A stretch of DNA of 60,000 nt from Membranipora membranacea. Its lineage: Eukaryota > Bryozoa > Gymnolaemata > Cheilostomatida > Membraniporidae. Location: NCBI GenBank assembly GCA_914767715.1, contig OU612072.1, forward strand, positions 14,324,001 through 14,384,000, given 5' to 3'. Below are positions 46,390-57,597 of the stretch, in pieces. A model generated the notes under the pieces. It did no database searches and was not told the DNA's origin. It was given only the letters and a program-made list of their open reading frames with translations. How positions within the stretch are numbered: the first letter of the stretch is position 1; each line of letters begins with the position of its first letter. A program made the translations under genes and the position numbers.

Positions 46390-47609
46390 CGTATCCTGTT
46401 GGATGTGGCGGTACGACTAGTATGCTTCCTCAGAGTCCAGCTCTGGCTTCACACATTGGAACCCATCATGGCTTGTTGTTGATGAATTATGAAGTGATTC
46501 CTTGTTGGATTTCCCTTATGTTGAACAAAGATCCGGCTTTGCAGTGTACGGTGAGTAAGCACAACCTAACGTGAAGTCAAACCTAATGACTGTTCAAAAG
46601 GAGCTCTGTTTTGTGAGACAAAATTCCAACCTGTAAATGGATTCGAAAGGAGATTTTACTGGGGTCAAATGTCTATTAAAAAATGTCCGAAATGTTCAGC
46701 TCGTCTCAATATTGATGAAACACAAAACTGTTTTGTCTTGTAGATAATCCACCTATTTTCACTGCTTTTGGAAGTTAAGTTAAGTCTGAGGGAATGAACC
46801 ATTATTACTTGACGCAATAAGTGATTGTCACCATTTATATTTGGAGTTGTCTCGCCCCGTTGCGTGAAAAGACAACTACAGTAATAATTATTCAGTTTTT
46901 GTTACGTCCTTCCACACACAACACAACACAAGCCAGTCAATGAGAGTGATGCTCAAACAATTTAGAACAATTTGTTCATTCAAATCAAAATTTATGTCGA
47001 TCTTTTTTTTTTAATCACACCTTTTATTTTGGCAAGCACCTTTTTAAATCATGGCAAAAAAGTTATCTCGCCGATCTCTTTCAGTAGTAGTTCCGTTGTG
47101 ACCAGCTCAAACCAACCCAACCTTTCTTCGAATCACTGACATTGGAATTTAAAATTTACTGGTGAGTGAACCCTGAGTTCAATCGGGATCGGCTCCTGGC
47201 TTTTTTAACGAATGCCAGAACAATGACTCAAATAAATCAGGTAGCTTCTCAAGCTATTCTGGGAAACTGTACCAGAGGAGAGCCAAGTAAAATTAAACAA
47301 GCGTGAGCTGGTATTTAAAAATATAAATCGAGGAGGTTTTTGTTCCTACCTGTTTAGGACAAGTAAATGTTAACCTATATCCACACAGCACTGTATTACG
47401 CAGTAGTTTATATAACAATTAACTAATAGTGCATAATAGTACCATCACTTGGCAGTGATTGCTTCTTTTGCACTCATACTGACAAGGGTGATAACACAGA
47501 ACAAGATAGCATAGCATCACATTATCTGATCGTTCTATGCTTTAAGACTATTGCCTTGTTCCACAATAGTTCGCTGCTTGATGGTTTATATACATATAAG
47601 TGTCTTCTC
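46390..47609. other. Upstream region of the 703-residue gene; no other gene seen
   Basis: The first ~150 bases may be its 5' untranslated region. No TATA or other promoter element could be picked with confidence. The remainder is AT-rich and unique. Confidence 0.35.
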
Positions 47610-48471
47610 ACCAAGACCATGGGCGTCAGAAAGGGTGCTCAGGGTGCTCAAGTGAGCACCCCTTGGGAGGTTTAAAATTTTTTTTTTAACAATTGGAGTT
47701 GTTTATCCTTGTCAGTGTCAGAGGAACTCCTTGTAGCCAATAACTTGCCCAATCATTTTGCCCTGTTGTTGTTGTTGCCCAATCAACATAAATTCTTAAT
47801 ATTTCATCTGATCAATTATCTACATTTATCAAACTTTTATAAAAAAAAAAGTTGTGTGGGAGAGGAAGATGCGTGAGCATAGTGTAGTTACTGGCGCCAA
47901 ATAACTATCTCAGGCGAACACAGACATCCCAAAGGCTTGATTCTCTGGCCCTCATTAACATCCACTGCTCTGATGAGGTAGACGGGGGCCAGGTAATCGA
48001 TTCCTTTTCCAGGCTACACAGCAGAAAACTGGAGCTGGGTACAATTGTACCATTCCGCAACGTCAATGACTAATAATCAATCAAATAAGGCCTAATAAGA
48101 ATGGTCTTGCAGGTGCAAGAATGCTGTAGGTATTTACTGGTAGTTCACTAAGTACTCTTTGGTCTGTTTTTAATCCAACCATTTTTTAAATTTGTTCACG
48201 AATAAACTATCTAACTAGGCTACTACCAGGTTTTCTTTTATCGCTAGAACTTTCAATCGGGGCCCGGGCAAGAGGCTGTTGCTGTTAATTATATTTTTGT
48301 TATCATGCTTGGTGTTGCTCATCCATAAAAGTTGGCTGGTATGTACCAGAATGTCTCTTTTTGGGTCTCGAATTTCAAAAAATTTCCGTCCCCGCTTACA
48401 CATGCCACTAACTACTCCACAGCTAAAAGGAGCACCCCTTGGTAAATCCTTCTTGCGCCCATGACCAAGAC
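47610..48471. mobile_element. hAT-type non-autonomous transposon with 8-bp target duplication
   Basis: The element, 47618-48463 (846 bp), begins CATGGGCGTCAGAAAGG and ends with the complement of CATGGGCGCAAGAAGGA. It is flanked on both sides by the same 8 bases, ACCAAGAC (47610-47617 and 48464-48471). CA...TG ends with 8-bp duplications are characteristic of hAT transposons. A subterminal GGTGCTC...GAGCACCCCTTGG hairpin occurs on the left and GGAGCACCCCTTGG on the right. No transposase frame is present. Perfect target duplications suggest fairly recent insertion. Confidence 0.88.
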
Positions 48472-48834
48472 CAAACGGATGTGTAAAGTAAAACACTTTG
48501 AATGCTACCAAGACTACTAATGAGGCAATTTATAGAACACTATAATATGTGTCCGCATGTAACACAACCTAGATAGCACAGAGATAATCCTAAGCCCCTC
48601 AAATTTGACCAGGTAGATGGGATATTGACAATAAAGCTTTGATTTGAAGAATATACTATAATGCAAGTATCAAAAGCCAAACACAGGCTATCTTGTGAAA
48701 TATTACTAAATCTGATTTTTGTTGAACTAGTTGAGTCATTTTTTGTATTGACTGGTGCTCGTTTTTCTCGCTGCACCCGTGTGAAGTGCACAAAGCAGCG
48801 TATAACAGTACTGCCCAACGTTGGACCAGATTTA

Positions 48835-48915
48835 GATCAATTTGTTTGCCTGCATTTGCATTGCTCCCTTTCTGGGCAATGAAGGGAGCGCAACACCAAA
48901 GCAAGCGGATGAATG
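48835..48915. mobile_element. Foldback element FB1, copy 5
   Basis: The left arm GATCAATTTGTTTGCCTGCA then TTGCATTGCTCCC pairs with the right arm GGGAGCGCAACACCAAAGC then AAGCGGATGAATG. It lies just 3' of the THAP pseudogene. Confidence 0.7.
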
Positions 48916-48981
48916 TATCCACATATTAGCCACCCTCTTTGTACCCTGTACTTGTCTAGAAGTCATCTGCCTGGTTCCAGT

Positions 48982-49430
48982 TCAAGTCAGGGCAGATGGT
49001 CTATGTAGCTCATTAGTGGCAGCAGCATCCAGCTCTTCCTGAATATTGACCAGAGGCTTAGTCTCGATTTCACTGAAGCACTCATCATCAAATAATGTTT
49101 CCAAAACAGCTGTACTTGTTTTGTGAGAGGAAATTTTAGATGGCCCTGGTTGTCTAGATGTGTCTGATATCATTATTTATTTGGATTCCTTGAGTAAAGT
49201 GCTAATCTTCAGTGTTGATTCGTAACCAAGCTTCTGCGTAGGATGGGGATTTTTATCAGTGGGTAGACCATCCACAAAATGAACACTGCATACTCTTGAA
49301 TTACTGTCTGGAACCCACAAAGTTTTATCAGTTTCGCGTTTTTATCGATTGATCAAGGTGACCCAATTCTTCCACTTTAGGTTATCAGCCGGAAATTTAA
49401 AATGTGTAAATGGTAGACATCCACATAATC
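48982..49430 (-). pseudogene. THAP-domain pseudogene
   Basis: After a possible acceptor (TTTTACAG, just above 49430) the frame reads F-K-F-P-A-D then W-x-x-W-V (49390-49350) and V-C-S-V-H-F-V-D-G with P-T-x-K-N-P-H-P-T and L-G-Y (about 49300-49230). This is the C-terminal half of a THAP zinc finger, a C2CH DNA-binding domain of transcription factors and of P-element-like transposases. TAA codons interrupt the frame at 49344-49342 and 49179-49177, yet the same frame stays open for another 63 codons to 48982 (Ser/Thr/Glu-rich linker), consistent with one ancestral ORF now dead. The first zinc-binding cysteines would be in an upstream exon not found. No transposase core was seen. Confidence 0.65.
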
Positions 49431-49603
49431 CTGTAAAAGATAATATTGAAGTAAAAAATTTGTCAATGTTTTATTTAAATGATTTTGAAATTTTATATAA
49501 ATCTTTATAAATTTATCAAAGCTTGATCGGTAATTTTCAAATTTCATGCATTGTAACCGATAGCTCAGATCAGACTAATAATAATAAAGAAAGAAGATAA
49601 ATG

Positions 49604-49688
49604 GTGCAGCAGCAGCCTTGTCACGTGGCCACGGGTTTTGGACCAAAAAAACAAAACCCATGGCTGCATGAAAAGGCTAGTGCAGCAG
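49604..49688. mobile_element. Tiny MITE M9, copy 1, with 9-bp target duplication
   Basis: The 67-bp element 49613-49679 has arms CAGCCTTGTCACGTGGCC and, reversed, TAGCCTTTTCATGCAGCC. It is flanked by GTGCAGCAG at 49604-49612 and 49680-49688. The same arm sequence and 9-bp duplication pattern occur at 56759-56886. Confidence 0.75.
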
Positions 49689-49689
49689 T

Positions 49690-50915
49690 ATTTGCAATTA
49701 CCATTTCAGGCGTGTATATACGTGATTTAATATCAAAATCTGTTATACTTTGGCTCAATACTTATAATGCTTGGAATAATCATGAGGAAAATAAAAACTG
49801 TAATCTTACCCTTATTTTGTCAGGAGTGTTTTTTTACATGGCTGCTTCTTTATGTTAGATAATTTCCTCGAGTGATTAGTGCAACCCATAGCTGCACAAC
49901 TAGCTGCTGGCATTGTTTATCTTCTTGTCTTTTGAACTTAGTTGACTTTGTATGCGATGACTATAAATGCTTTCGTATAATGACTGTTTTCGGATAAAAC
50001 TGAACGTCTTATACCTATAAAAAATGAATCAGCTAATCTTTTTCATTGGGACATCCCTCTATTGTTTACTGTTTACAAACAGTTACTACATAGTGAATTG
50101 TGGTTGCATAATGAATGCTATAGATCATCATTTGATGTATGTCGTAGTAGAGCTATTGACAGTGATCAGGGTGCACGATACACTATTGCATTCAATAACT
50201 TTATCATGCATGCTCAGATTTTTTTGTCCTGCAGATATGTGAAAGTTCTAATGATGAGATATAACTTACTTGCAGGGCTGGTCCCTTACCCCAATGGATG
50301 TTATTTCTGCAGATCTAGCACAGGCTACATGATAAGTCATGATAAATTTGTGTTCGCCAGGAGAAGATAACTCTTATTTAAAAAAGGGCACAGAAAAGTG
50401 TCAGATGTTGTGTAATAGATCATCATTTGGATGTAATAGATAAATGGATGTAGTGATCAAACTTCTAGACCGCCTCCATCCCATCATCGATAGCATAAAC
50501 AATAACCCTGATCTGCCCATACATAAACACGCACACAATTTTAAATCGGTCAGACAGAGAGTATAACACACAATACTACAATTGGAAAAATAGATTTTAT
50601 AAGATCACAGTTTTTATAAAAATAAAATGGTTGGCCATGTTTTATTTTATTTTCTTTCTGTATCTATATATATCATAATTTTATTTAATTTTCATCACTA
50701 AATTCATATTTTTAGTCATGATCACCAAATCCATTTATCAGCTTGCTCTATGCATTGAATATAAATGGGATCCATAATTAAACCAAACAAAAATATAGTT
50801 TTTCTCTTCCTGTAAAATAGCCTCAAGGACATGACTTCACAGGCTTTCTACTTTGTTTGAGATACCAACCTGTTTTGTATTTCAATTTAGGTTGTTGTGT
50901 GACTGGCTGACCGCA
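49690..50915. other. Intergenic DNA, no gene seen
   Basis: Overlapping plus-strand frames at 50024-50370 carry no recognisable domain. Much of 50580-50720 is low-complexity AT. Confidence 0.35.
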
Positions 50916-50918
50916 TTT

Positions 50919-51178
50919 TCCAATAACATTTTGCGCCTAATAGAAACTTCACATCAGGTAAAAGTCAAATTTAGTCACAAAAATTACAATATCTTGTGCA
51001 CCCTAAGATCAAAGATTATAAATACTAAGATATGACATTCCTGTCAAACTCCGGTCTTCATCAGCTGATTATGTGTTCCTTTTCCAATAATTTTTTGCGC
51101 CTAATTGAAATTTCACATCCGGGTAAGAGTCACGAAATAAAAATTTAGTCACAAAAATAACAATATCTTGTGCACTGG
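50919..51178. repeat. 160-bp-period duplication
   Basis: CCAATAA(C/T)ATTTTGCGCC-type and AATATCTTGTGCAC strings occur at 50919-51005 and again at 51077-51178 in the same order, with about 20 extra bases in the second copy. Confidence 0.8.
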
Positions 51179-51179
51179 T

Positions 51180-53619
51180 ATGTTCTTTAGTGTCCTTCAT
51201 TTAATACTTACTGAAAATGTCCTTTGTGCCTTTGCCCTGCTCAGTCAGGCTCTAGTGAGTGTTGTTTGAATAGGAAAGAATGTGGGGTAATTTCATGAAT
51301 ACACCTATTCAAAAGAATTGAAAGGCATAACAGGGATTATAGCCTGCGTAACCGTCCAGTGAATATAAATGATTTTCATGCCTGAGACCTGTATTTATAT
51401 TGATTCATGAGCGCACACACCTAGCAAGGGCATTTGAGAAACTTCGGCATAAGACTGCGCAAGCACTGGGATATTAGTCCTCAATTTTAGTTGAATCTTA
51501 CTCATCAGAAGGGAAGTAGACACAGGTTGACACTTACAAGGCGAGGAGACTGGTAGCAAACTAAGCTTAGTAGTGGAAGTGGAACTCGATTTAGCTTCCT
51601 GATAGCACATCCCCTTGCCAACTGCTGAATCTCAATGTACTGAACTCCTATCGGAACTATAATACAACCTGTGTGAATAATATCGTCCGAATTGGAAAAA
51701 CTTTCTAGGTAAGAAAACATTACCATTATCACACACAGGTGTGGGTTATGGCTTCCCTCAAAGTGATTCATAGACTGACAGGCCTAGTGAAACGTTCAAT
51801 TGAGGAAGTGAGAAGCCCAATTGTGTGCTAGTCTGAGCTCCCAAGACTCTTGGCCCCGTCCGACGCCCCCCACCCCCACTCCTGGCTGTGTGCATGAACT
51901 AGCCTACTAGCTCGGGCTAGGTAAGGGATAGGGTAAGGTGGCGAGTTTGGCATCAAGCTATTTATTCCAATAGCTGTACTAAGCCAAACCAACTGAATTT
52001 GTGGACTCTCAGTGTTGTTTCCAATGGATTGGTGCAGGCATCTGATATAAATTTGAGCGCCAGTTGTTTCGTAGGCCTAACATAAGAGAAAACCTACTTT
52101 GGTTTTGAAGTTACCTAATATAAAACTGTCAAAAAGATTTTACAGCCACAATATATGGATGGCTGTATACTAAGTCTAAATGGAGTGATCAAAAAACACC
52201 AGGGCTGTGTTAGTGGCATCCATGTATCAAACTCCCCCTCTCCACTCAAATTTGAAACTGGGCCATTAAGGCGGTCTAGCTGACAACCAAAGCATAAATA
52301 TATCCAATTCACTGCAATCAATCCGCCCACATAAATTTGTACCCTGCAGGTAATTGTTCTTTTGACGATTGAATGCCTGCCGATTGAATGCCTGCCGCAA
52401 TTCTTGGTCCAGCCCTTTAAATAAACAACAATACACCTAGATCTGAAAAGCCGAAGCATCACGAATCATTAATTATGTATTCAAGGTGTTATTGAGGTCA
52501 AGGAACAATGAGGCCTATTTGAAAAGGGGTATGTTTTGATGCGATTCGAAACTGTTTGCAAATAAAGCGCCAACATAGTGGGAAGTTTAGCCCCTAGCTG
52601 TAACAGTAGCACCAGCAAAGCTACTAAAATACACATCGAACCAGCAGTGTCAGCACTAGGATTATAGTATCTTTGTTGTAAGTTTCAATTTTGTTTTGGC
52701 CATGCTGAATTCTTCCTATTACTTTTATCATTTTATCAATTTGTTCCAATGGCTCTGCAAAGCTTTGTCAATAGTGGCTTGTTCTGACAGCGTTTAACGT
52801 TCTACAATTTCCTCTGCCTACAATTGACTCCGCCATCATTAGAATGAGTAACACGACCTGCCTGAACCTTGAATCATGTGGCATAGAGTCTGACGTCCAT
52901 TACCATCAAACACTTTGAATCATATCACTTTATGTTTGCAAGCCTTGGAACAAGGAGCAAAATATCTCTTTGCAGTTTTATAGCTGTAGCTATAATTTGT
53001 CTGCTCATTCTAAGAATCACTTGTGGCAATACAATGATTCCGCTTTAATTTCTGCTACCTTTTGTACGGAAGGTGGCTACCCCCAACTGCTGCCATTCTT
53101 CGATCAAGGATTAGGCACCGCTAATATCTCAAAACTTGTGATTAAATTCCATTCATTAGAAGTACATAACCTAGTTTGGCAGTAGTCGTTGTTTACAGGT
53201 ATTAGATCTTGCAACAGATAATTATGTAATAAACAGTTATTTCAGGTAGTTTATTCACTTCATCAGGATTCATCTAGACTACGTAGAAGTTCACAGTGGG
53301 GTATAATTTGAATGTTAGACTATGTTTGTATAATGAAGGCCTCCCTATTAATATAGGGTAACATGAGATGACTCAATGATAACTGTCAAATTAACACCTT
53401 CGATATTAAACTATCAGCAGTATCAAAGATTCCAGGGGGTAATGATTAAACTTAGTACTTCAGAAGAAGAGGGATTAGGGTGTCCACCCATTCCCGACGC
53501 GTGGTAATCAGCTAGTTCGAAAAAACCAAGAGGGAGCAAACTTGGTTGTCGTACTAGAATAGTGTGATGCCAGCATACATCTTTGACCTTTACCTGGCAG
53601 GTCAGGCAAATTTGACCTT
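51180..53619. other. Intergenic DNA, no gene seen
   Basis: Minus-strand frames at 51771-51395 and 52462-52115 lack domain features and splice support. A short direct duplication GATTGAATGCCTGCC lies at 52368-52396. Confidence 0.4.
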
Positions 53620-53775
53620 CAACTTGATATTGTAGAGAAGTAAATATTAGCTAAGTTTATTTCAGCTAGTTTGGGAATGTTGTTATGTTAGCTAGCAGTA
53701 AATTTCAAGCATGTGAAAAAAGGAGATTATATCTTCTTGCGTATACTTTACTCATCTAGGGTACATCCTATATCC
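53620..53775 (+). repeat. Dispersed repeat R2, copy 3
   Basis: AATATTAGCTAAGTTTATTT, GTTAGCTAGCAGTAAATTT and a TACTTTACTCATCTAGGG block match 11190-11400. It lies about 230 bases upstream of the type II membrane protein gene. Confidence 0.55.
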
Positions 53776-53995
53776 GCAAACTCGGTCGTAATGTTGAATG
53801 GCAAGGCTTAAAGGCTTACCTAAAACAAAGCCTGCATGTACACTGTAGTACACAGGAACTTTGATCAGATAAACCTAATTGCTCCCTTGAACAGAATCTG
53901 CATTCAGATGAAGTTATATTCTAAGTATTTTCACGTTCTAGAACTGTCTGCAGTACAATATTAAAGAAGGCGGTTGAAGGGACAACTCGAGGAAT

Positions 53996-56900
53996 ATGAA
54001 AATGGCGGAAAGTATGATATCTCTCAGGAATGTCTTATTTGCCATAGTGATGTTTGGAGTATTTCAGATATTCTTCCTACTGCAGCTGAACTACACCACA
54101 CTCAGACAACAAGTCCCTAACCAGTGTGACTGCCAATGTACTAAGCAGCTCCACATAAGCCGAGAAGGGGGCGCGAGCAATGTACCCAATAAACAGTAAG
54201 TTCTTAGTTTATGCTTTTGAAGGCCCACCATTACTGTTCAAAATTTATGAAACTTGCGAAAAACCAAATGGTAGCAAAGACTTTTAGGTAATGAAACTTT
54301 TTCAGGGTCATTTCATATTAGTTTTAGGACCAAGTAGTTTGTCTTTGAGATAGTGAAACTTATTTACTGGAAAAGTTTCACAGTGCCTCGAAACCGCTTT
54401 CTAGTACAATTATGGTTTCATCGTTTCTTCATTGACCTGGTCTGATGAAATATAAATGTCCGTAAATATGCAGCGGTGATGACAGCAATTTATGTTAACT
54501 CTAGGCCGACTTGTTCACTTCCAGCCTGGATCAAGTTTGCTCAAGTTTGCCTGCATTCCAGTTGCTCCTCTTGCGCTAGTCACGCCAGTGTAGGAGGGGC
54601 AACAAACTTGGTCTACTTCCACCCCAGCTAAGCTAAGCAATTTACAATACACTCCTATCTAGCCTGGGCAGGCTGTCTGGGGTGGGGAGGATACCACTCC
54701 CCCCCGACATCATGCAAAAGCTACCCTGGCTACAGCCGATTCTACAAGTTATACACTATATTGACTCTATCTATTTAGGCCTCCTAACAGCGGTCAGCTT
54801 CGGGACAATGAAGTGAGGATAGTGCACACCAAACCTGCACCAGTGTATAAAACTAAACAAGAAGAGGAAAGAAATCTGAAGAGAATACTAGAGGCTGAGG
54901 ATAAAGCCCTTGATAGAGAGATAGCAGGTAGGTTACGGTAATGTCATCAGGTTGGTCAGTCTTTAATCTGGTGTCACCCTAGCCAATGAGTGGCTTTGAT
55001 TTGGGGGGGGGGGGTTAGTCACTACACCCAACCGGTAAGAGCCAAGACATTGGCTAGTGGCACCTCAATCGTTCAATTCGGAGATTGGAGATGGAAGAGT
55101 TATGTAATATATTTGCCATCATATTTTTCCTTGACTGCAATGAAAAACGTACAGATCATGGCGTCTTTCACAAAAACCATAAATAGGACAAAACTCAAAC
55201 AAGAAACAGGTCGATCCTGAATGTCCAGTATCAAAGCTGTAGAGGCAGCTGCTGTGGGCATACTTCCTCAAATGTTTTAAGCTATTAAGCCAACTTCGTG
55301 TTAGGCCGTGCCTGCCATGCCTAGACCATTTTTGTTTGTCTGCATTTGGGTGAGCTCCCGTTCCACTGGTAAGCCGCAGAATAAAGGTTGTAGAAATATA
55401 TCACATATCTCTTTCATCTCAGATCTCCAAATTAAACAAAAGAGTGCCACAAGGCACTTTATAGGCTCTTATTGGTTGGGTAGAGTAATCGACCTCCCCC
55501 AATCACAGGCACATTTGGCTAGGATGCCACCAGATTAAAGATTAAAGACTTGGGTTTATTTCCACATGGGTTTATTCCCGATGCAGACAAAATTCTATGT
55601 CATGCCCGACTCAACCTCTGATTTCAGATGATAACGCACAACACTGATGAAATGTAAAATCAATATGACACGGTTCGGCTGACTCAGCTAAAATCTCTCT
55701 AACTAAAATTGCCAGGCAGACTAACTTCCTTCCCTGACTTATCGGTCAATTTCTACGGCCAGACCTTACCAAGACCATTTACCAATATCTATTGATTGCT
55801 CCATTGTCATGACTGAGTTTTAAATTATTAATACATTATTACCACAGTTAATCAATCAATTCACCAGCTAAGAATTATGATTTGACTTTTCTTCTCTAAT
55901 ATCGATCTAATACTCTTTAACATTTTGAGCTAGCCACTAGCACTTTCTCTCAAATTTCATATTGAATTTTTTCCGCTTAGATTAATTGAAAATCTTTCTT
56001 TAACAGACTGTTTCTCAGGTGGGAATTCCATTTGTTCTACAGAACTAACAACTTAAGTTATTGAATGTGTCCATTCAAATATTATAAATAAATTTGTCAT
56101 TGGTAATATAAGCTAAGCCTATAATTATGATTAAATCCAATTGAAAATGTCAAGGTCATTGACAGCAACATATGACATGACATTTCTTCCTGTCACTAGT
56201 CTACCAGTTCAAAACACAACCTGCAAAGTTAGCCTGGCCTTGGCAGGCTGCCGGTGTGGATGTGGGGGGTCACACCCATTCCTGACAGCCTGCCCAAGCT
56301 ACTGCAAAGTCCTACAATCTACGAGCAGCTCAGGGATTCTATCCCAGAATCTTCAACGCTTGTGTTTTTATGGACCAACTGTCCCGATTTCAAATCTTTG
56401 TCATAAAACAGTCGTACTTGTTAGCATCTGCACTTCTGTCTGTCTGTCTACTCTCTGTCTGGTAAAAATGTGATTCACCCAATACCTGTTTTCCATTATT
56501 CAACTAAAAAGGCTACTTAAATACTTGATTGAACGTAGACAAGCAGTGGAAGATCGATATTGACCACAAAGTTTAAATAATTTCAACAGGAAAACAATCT
56601 TTTAGTACTTCTCCCTCACAGTGATGCTGATTTCTTGTAATTTCATGAGAAGGCAACTGCTGTAGGAGCTGACCAGCTATTGACGATCGACTACAGCCCC
56701 ATCAACATCAGTTTCATATCTTATTAGCTGGGACGGGACGGGACTCAATGTTTTTAGTTTGAATACCTAGCCTTGTCACGCAGCCACTTTTTTATTTTGT
56801 TTGTTACCCCTCTAAACCATTGATATATATTCAATTGAATTCACATCAATGCTCAAAACCGTTGCGTGACAAGGCTATTGAATACCACATCATTAATAGA

Positions 56901-57597
56901 TATGGTGCTCATATATAATAACCTCTATCGAAGATCCCAGGCTAAATGGTTTTTAAATAATGGCGTACTTACTTTTTATAATTTTGATTTCAGCCAATCA
57001 GAGCAGGATAGAGATTGAGGAAGACCCAGAGGAGAAGAGTCCGTATCAACCAGAAAAACTCGGAGGAAAAGGTCAGTAGACAAAAAGTGAAAGTGGGGAC
57101 ATCTTAGTGACAACAAGTGATTGTGCGGACAACTTAATGAAATGATGGGGAGTTCCATCGACGCCCGCTTACTCGCTAACAGAATGAAAGAAATGGGACA
57201 TCGCTTATCTCTACTGCTTAAAATTGCTTTGCTTTCTACACATCTGACATAGCTTTGGCACCGCAAGTCTAGCAATGAAGAAAATTAGGGCCTCCAGCTA
57301 TTGCCAATGATATATAATGCCAACATTTTAGCTCACCGGTCAAATCGAAGATGAGCAGAATCTGCTTCCCCGTTAAACTAATAGCTTCAACTGTGCCCAT
57401 AGTCTATTTTCAAGGTTGCCACCGTGACCTTCAAAACGACACCAAATATGGAGAGGCGCAACTATAGCTTTAAATAATCCTACCCGATTACTTGATTTGT
57501 ATTGACAATCATATTTACATGTCGTTAGGGGGCATGAAGCTCATGCCCGGACCTGGTGGGGCTACCTTTTGGTCCTATGCCTACGATCCAGATGCAG
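53996..57597 (+). CDS. Type II membrane protein, first four coding exons (3' incomplete)
   Basis: Exons 53996-54195, 54779-54927, 56994-57071 and 57529-57597 join with consistent phases (2, 1, 1, 1) and GT...AG borders to give 165 residues without a stop. The protein starts with about 11 residues of tail, then a membrane helix (about 12-32, V-L-F-A-I-V-M-F-G-V-F-Q-I-F-F-L). A possible N-glycosylation site (N-Y-T) and a C-x-C-x-C cluster follow. Next comes a charged Glu/Lys/Arg segment in exons 2-3, as in the stem of Golgi-resident enzymes, then a Gly/Pro-rich piece ending F-W-S-Y-A-Y-D-P-D. This layout suggests a type II Golgi or plasma-membrane protein with its globular domain encoded beyond exon 4. 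A weak further exon could start at 58508. A second ATG lies two codons in. No family recognised. Confidence 0.7.
54515..54625. mobile_element. Foldback element FB1, copy 6
   Basis: GGATCAAGTTTGC is followed by CAAGTTTGCCTGCATTCCAG and TTGCTCC on the left, with GGAGGGGCAACAAACTTGG on the right. It lies in intron 1 of the type II membrane protein gene. Confidence 0.7.
56759..56886. mobile_element. Tiny MITE M9, copy 2, with 9-bp target duplication
   Basis: The element 56768-56877 (110 bp) has arms TAGCCTTGTCACGCAGC and GTTGCGTGACAAGGCTA and is bordered by TTGAATACC on both sides (56759-56767 and 56878-56886). It lies in intron 2 of the type II membrane protein gene. Confidence 0.85.

Noticed and set aside
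48215-48511. 98-codon minus-strand frame inside the hAT-type element
   Set aside because: No similarity to hAT transposase motifs, and it runs out of the element across its right border.
50024-50370. Two overlapping plus-strand frames
   Set aside because: No family features, and overlapping frames without splice support.
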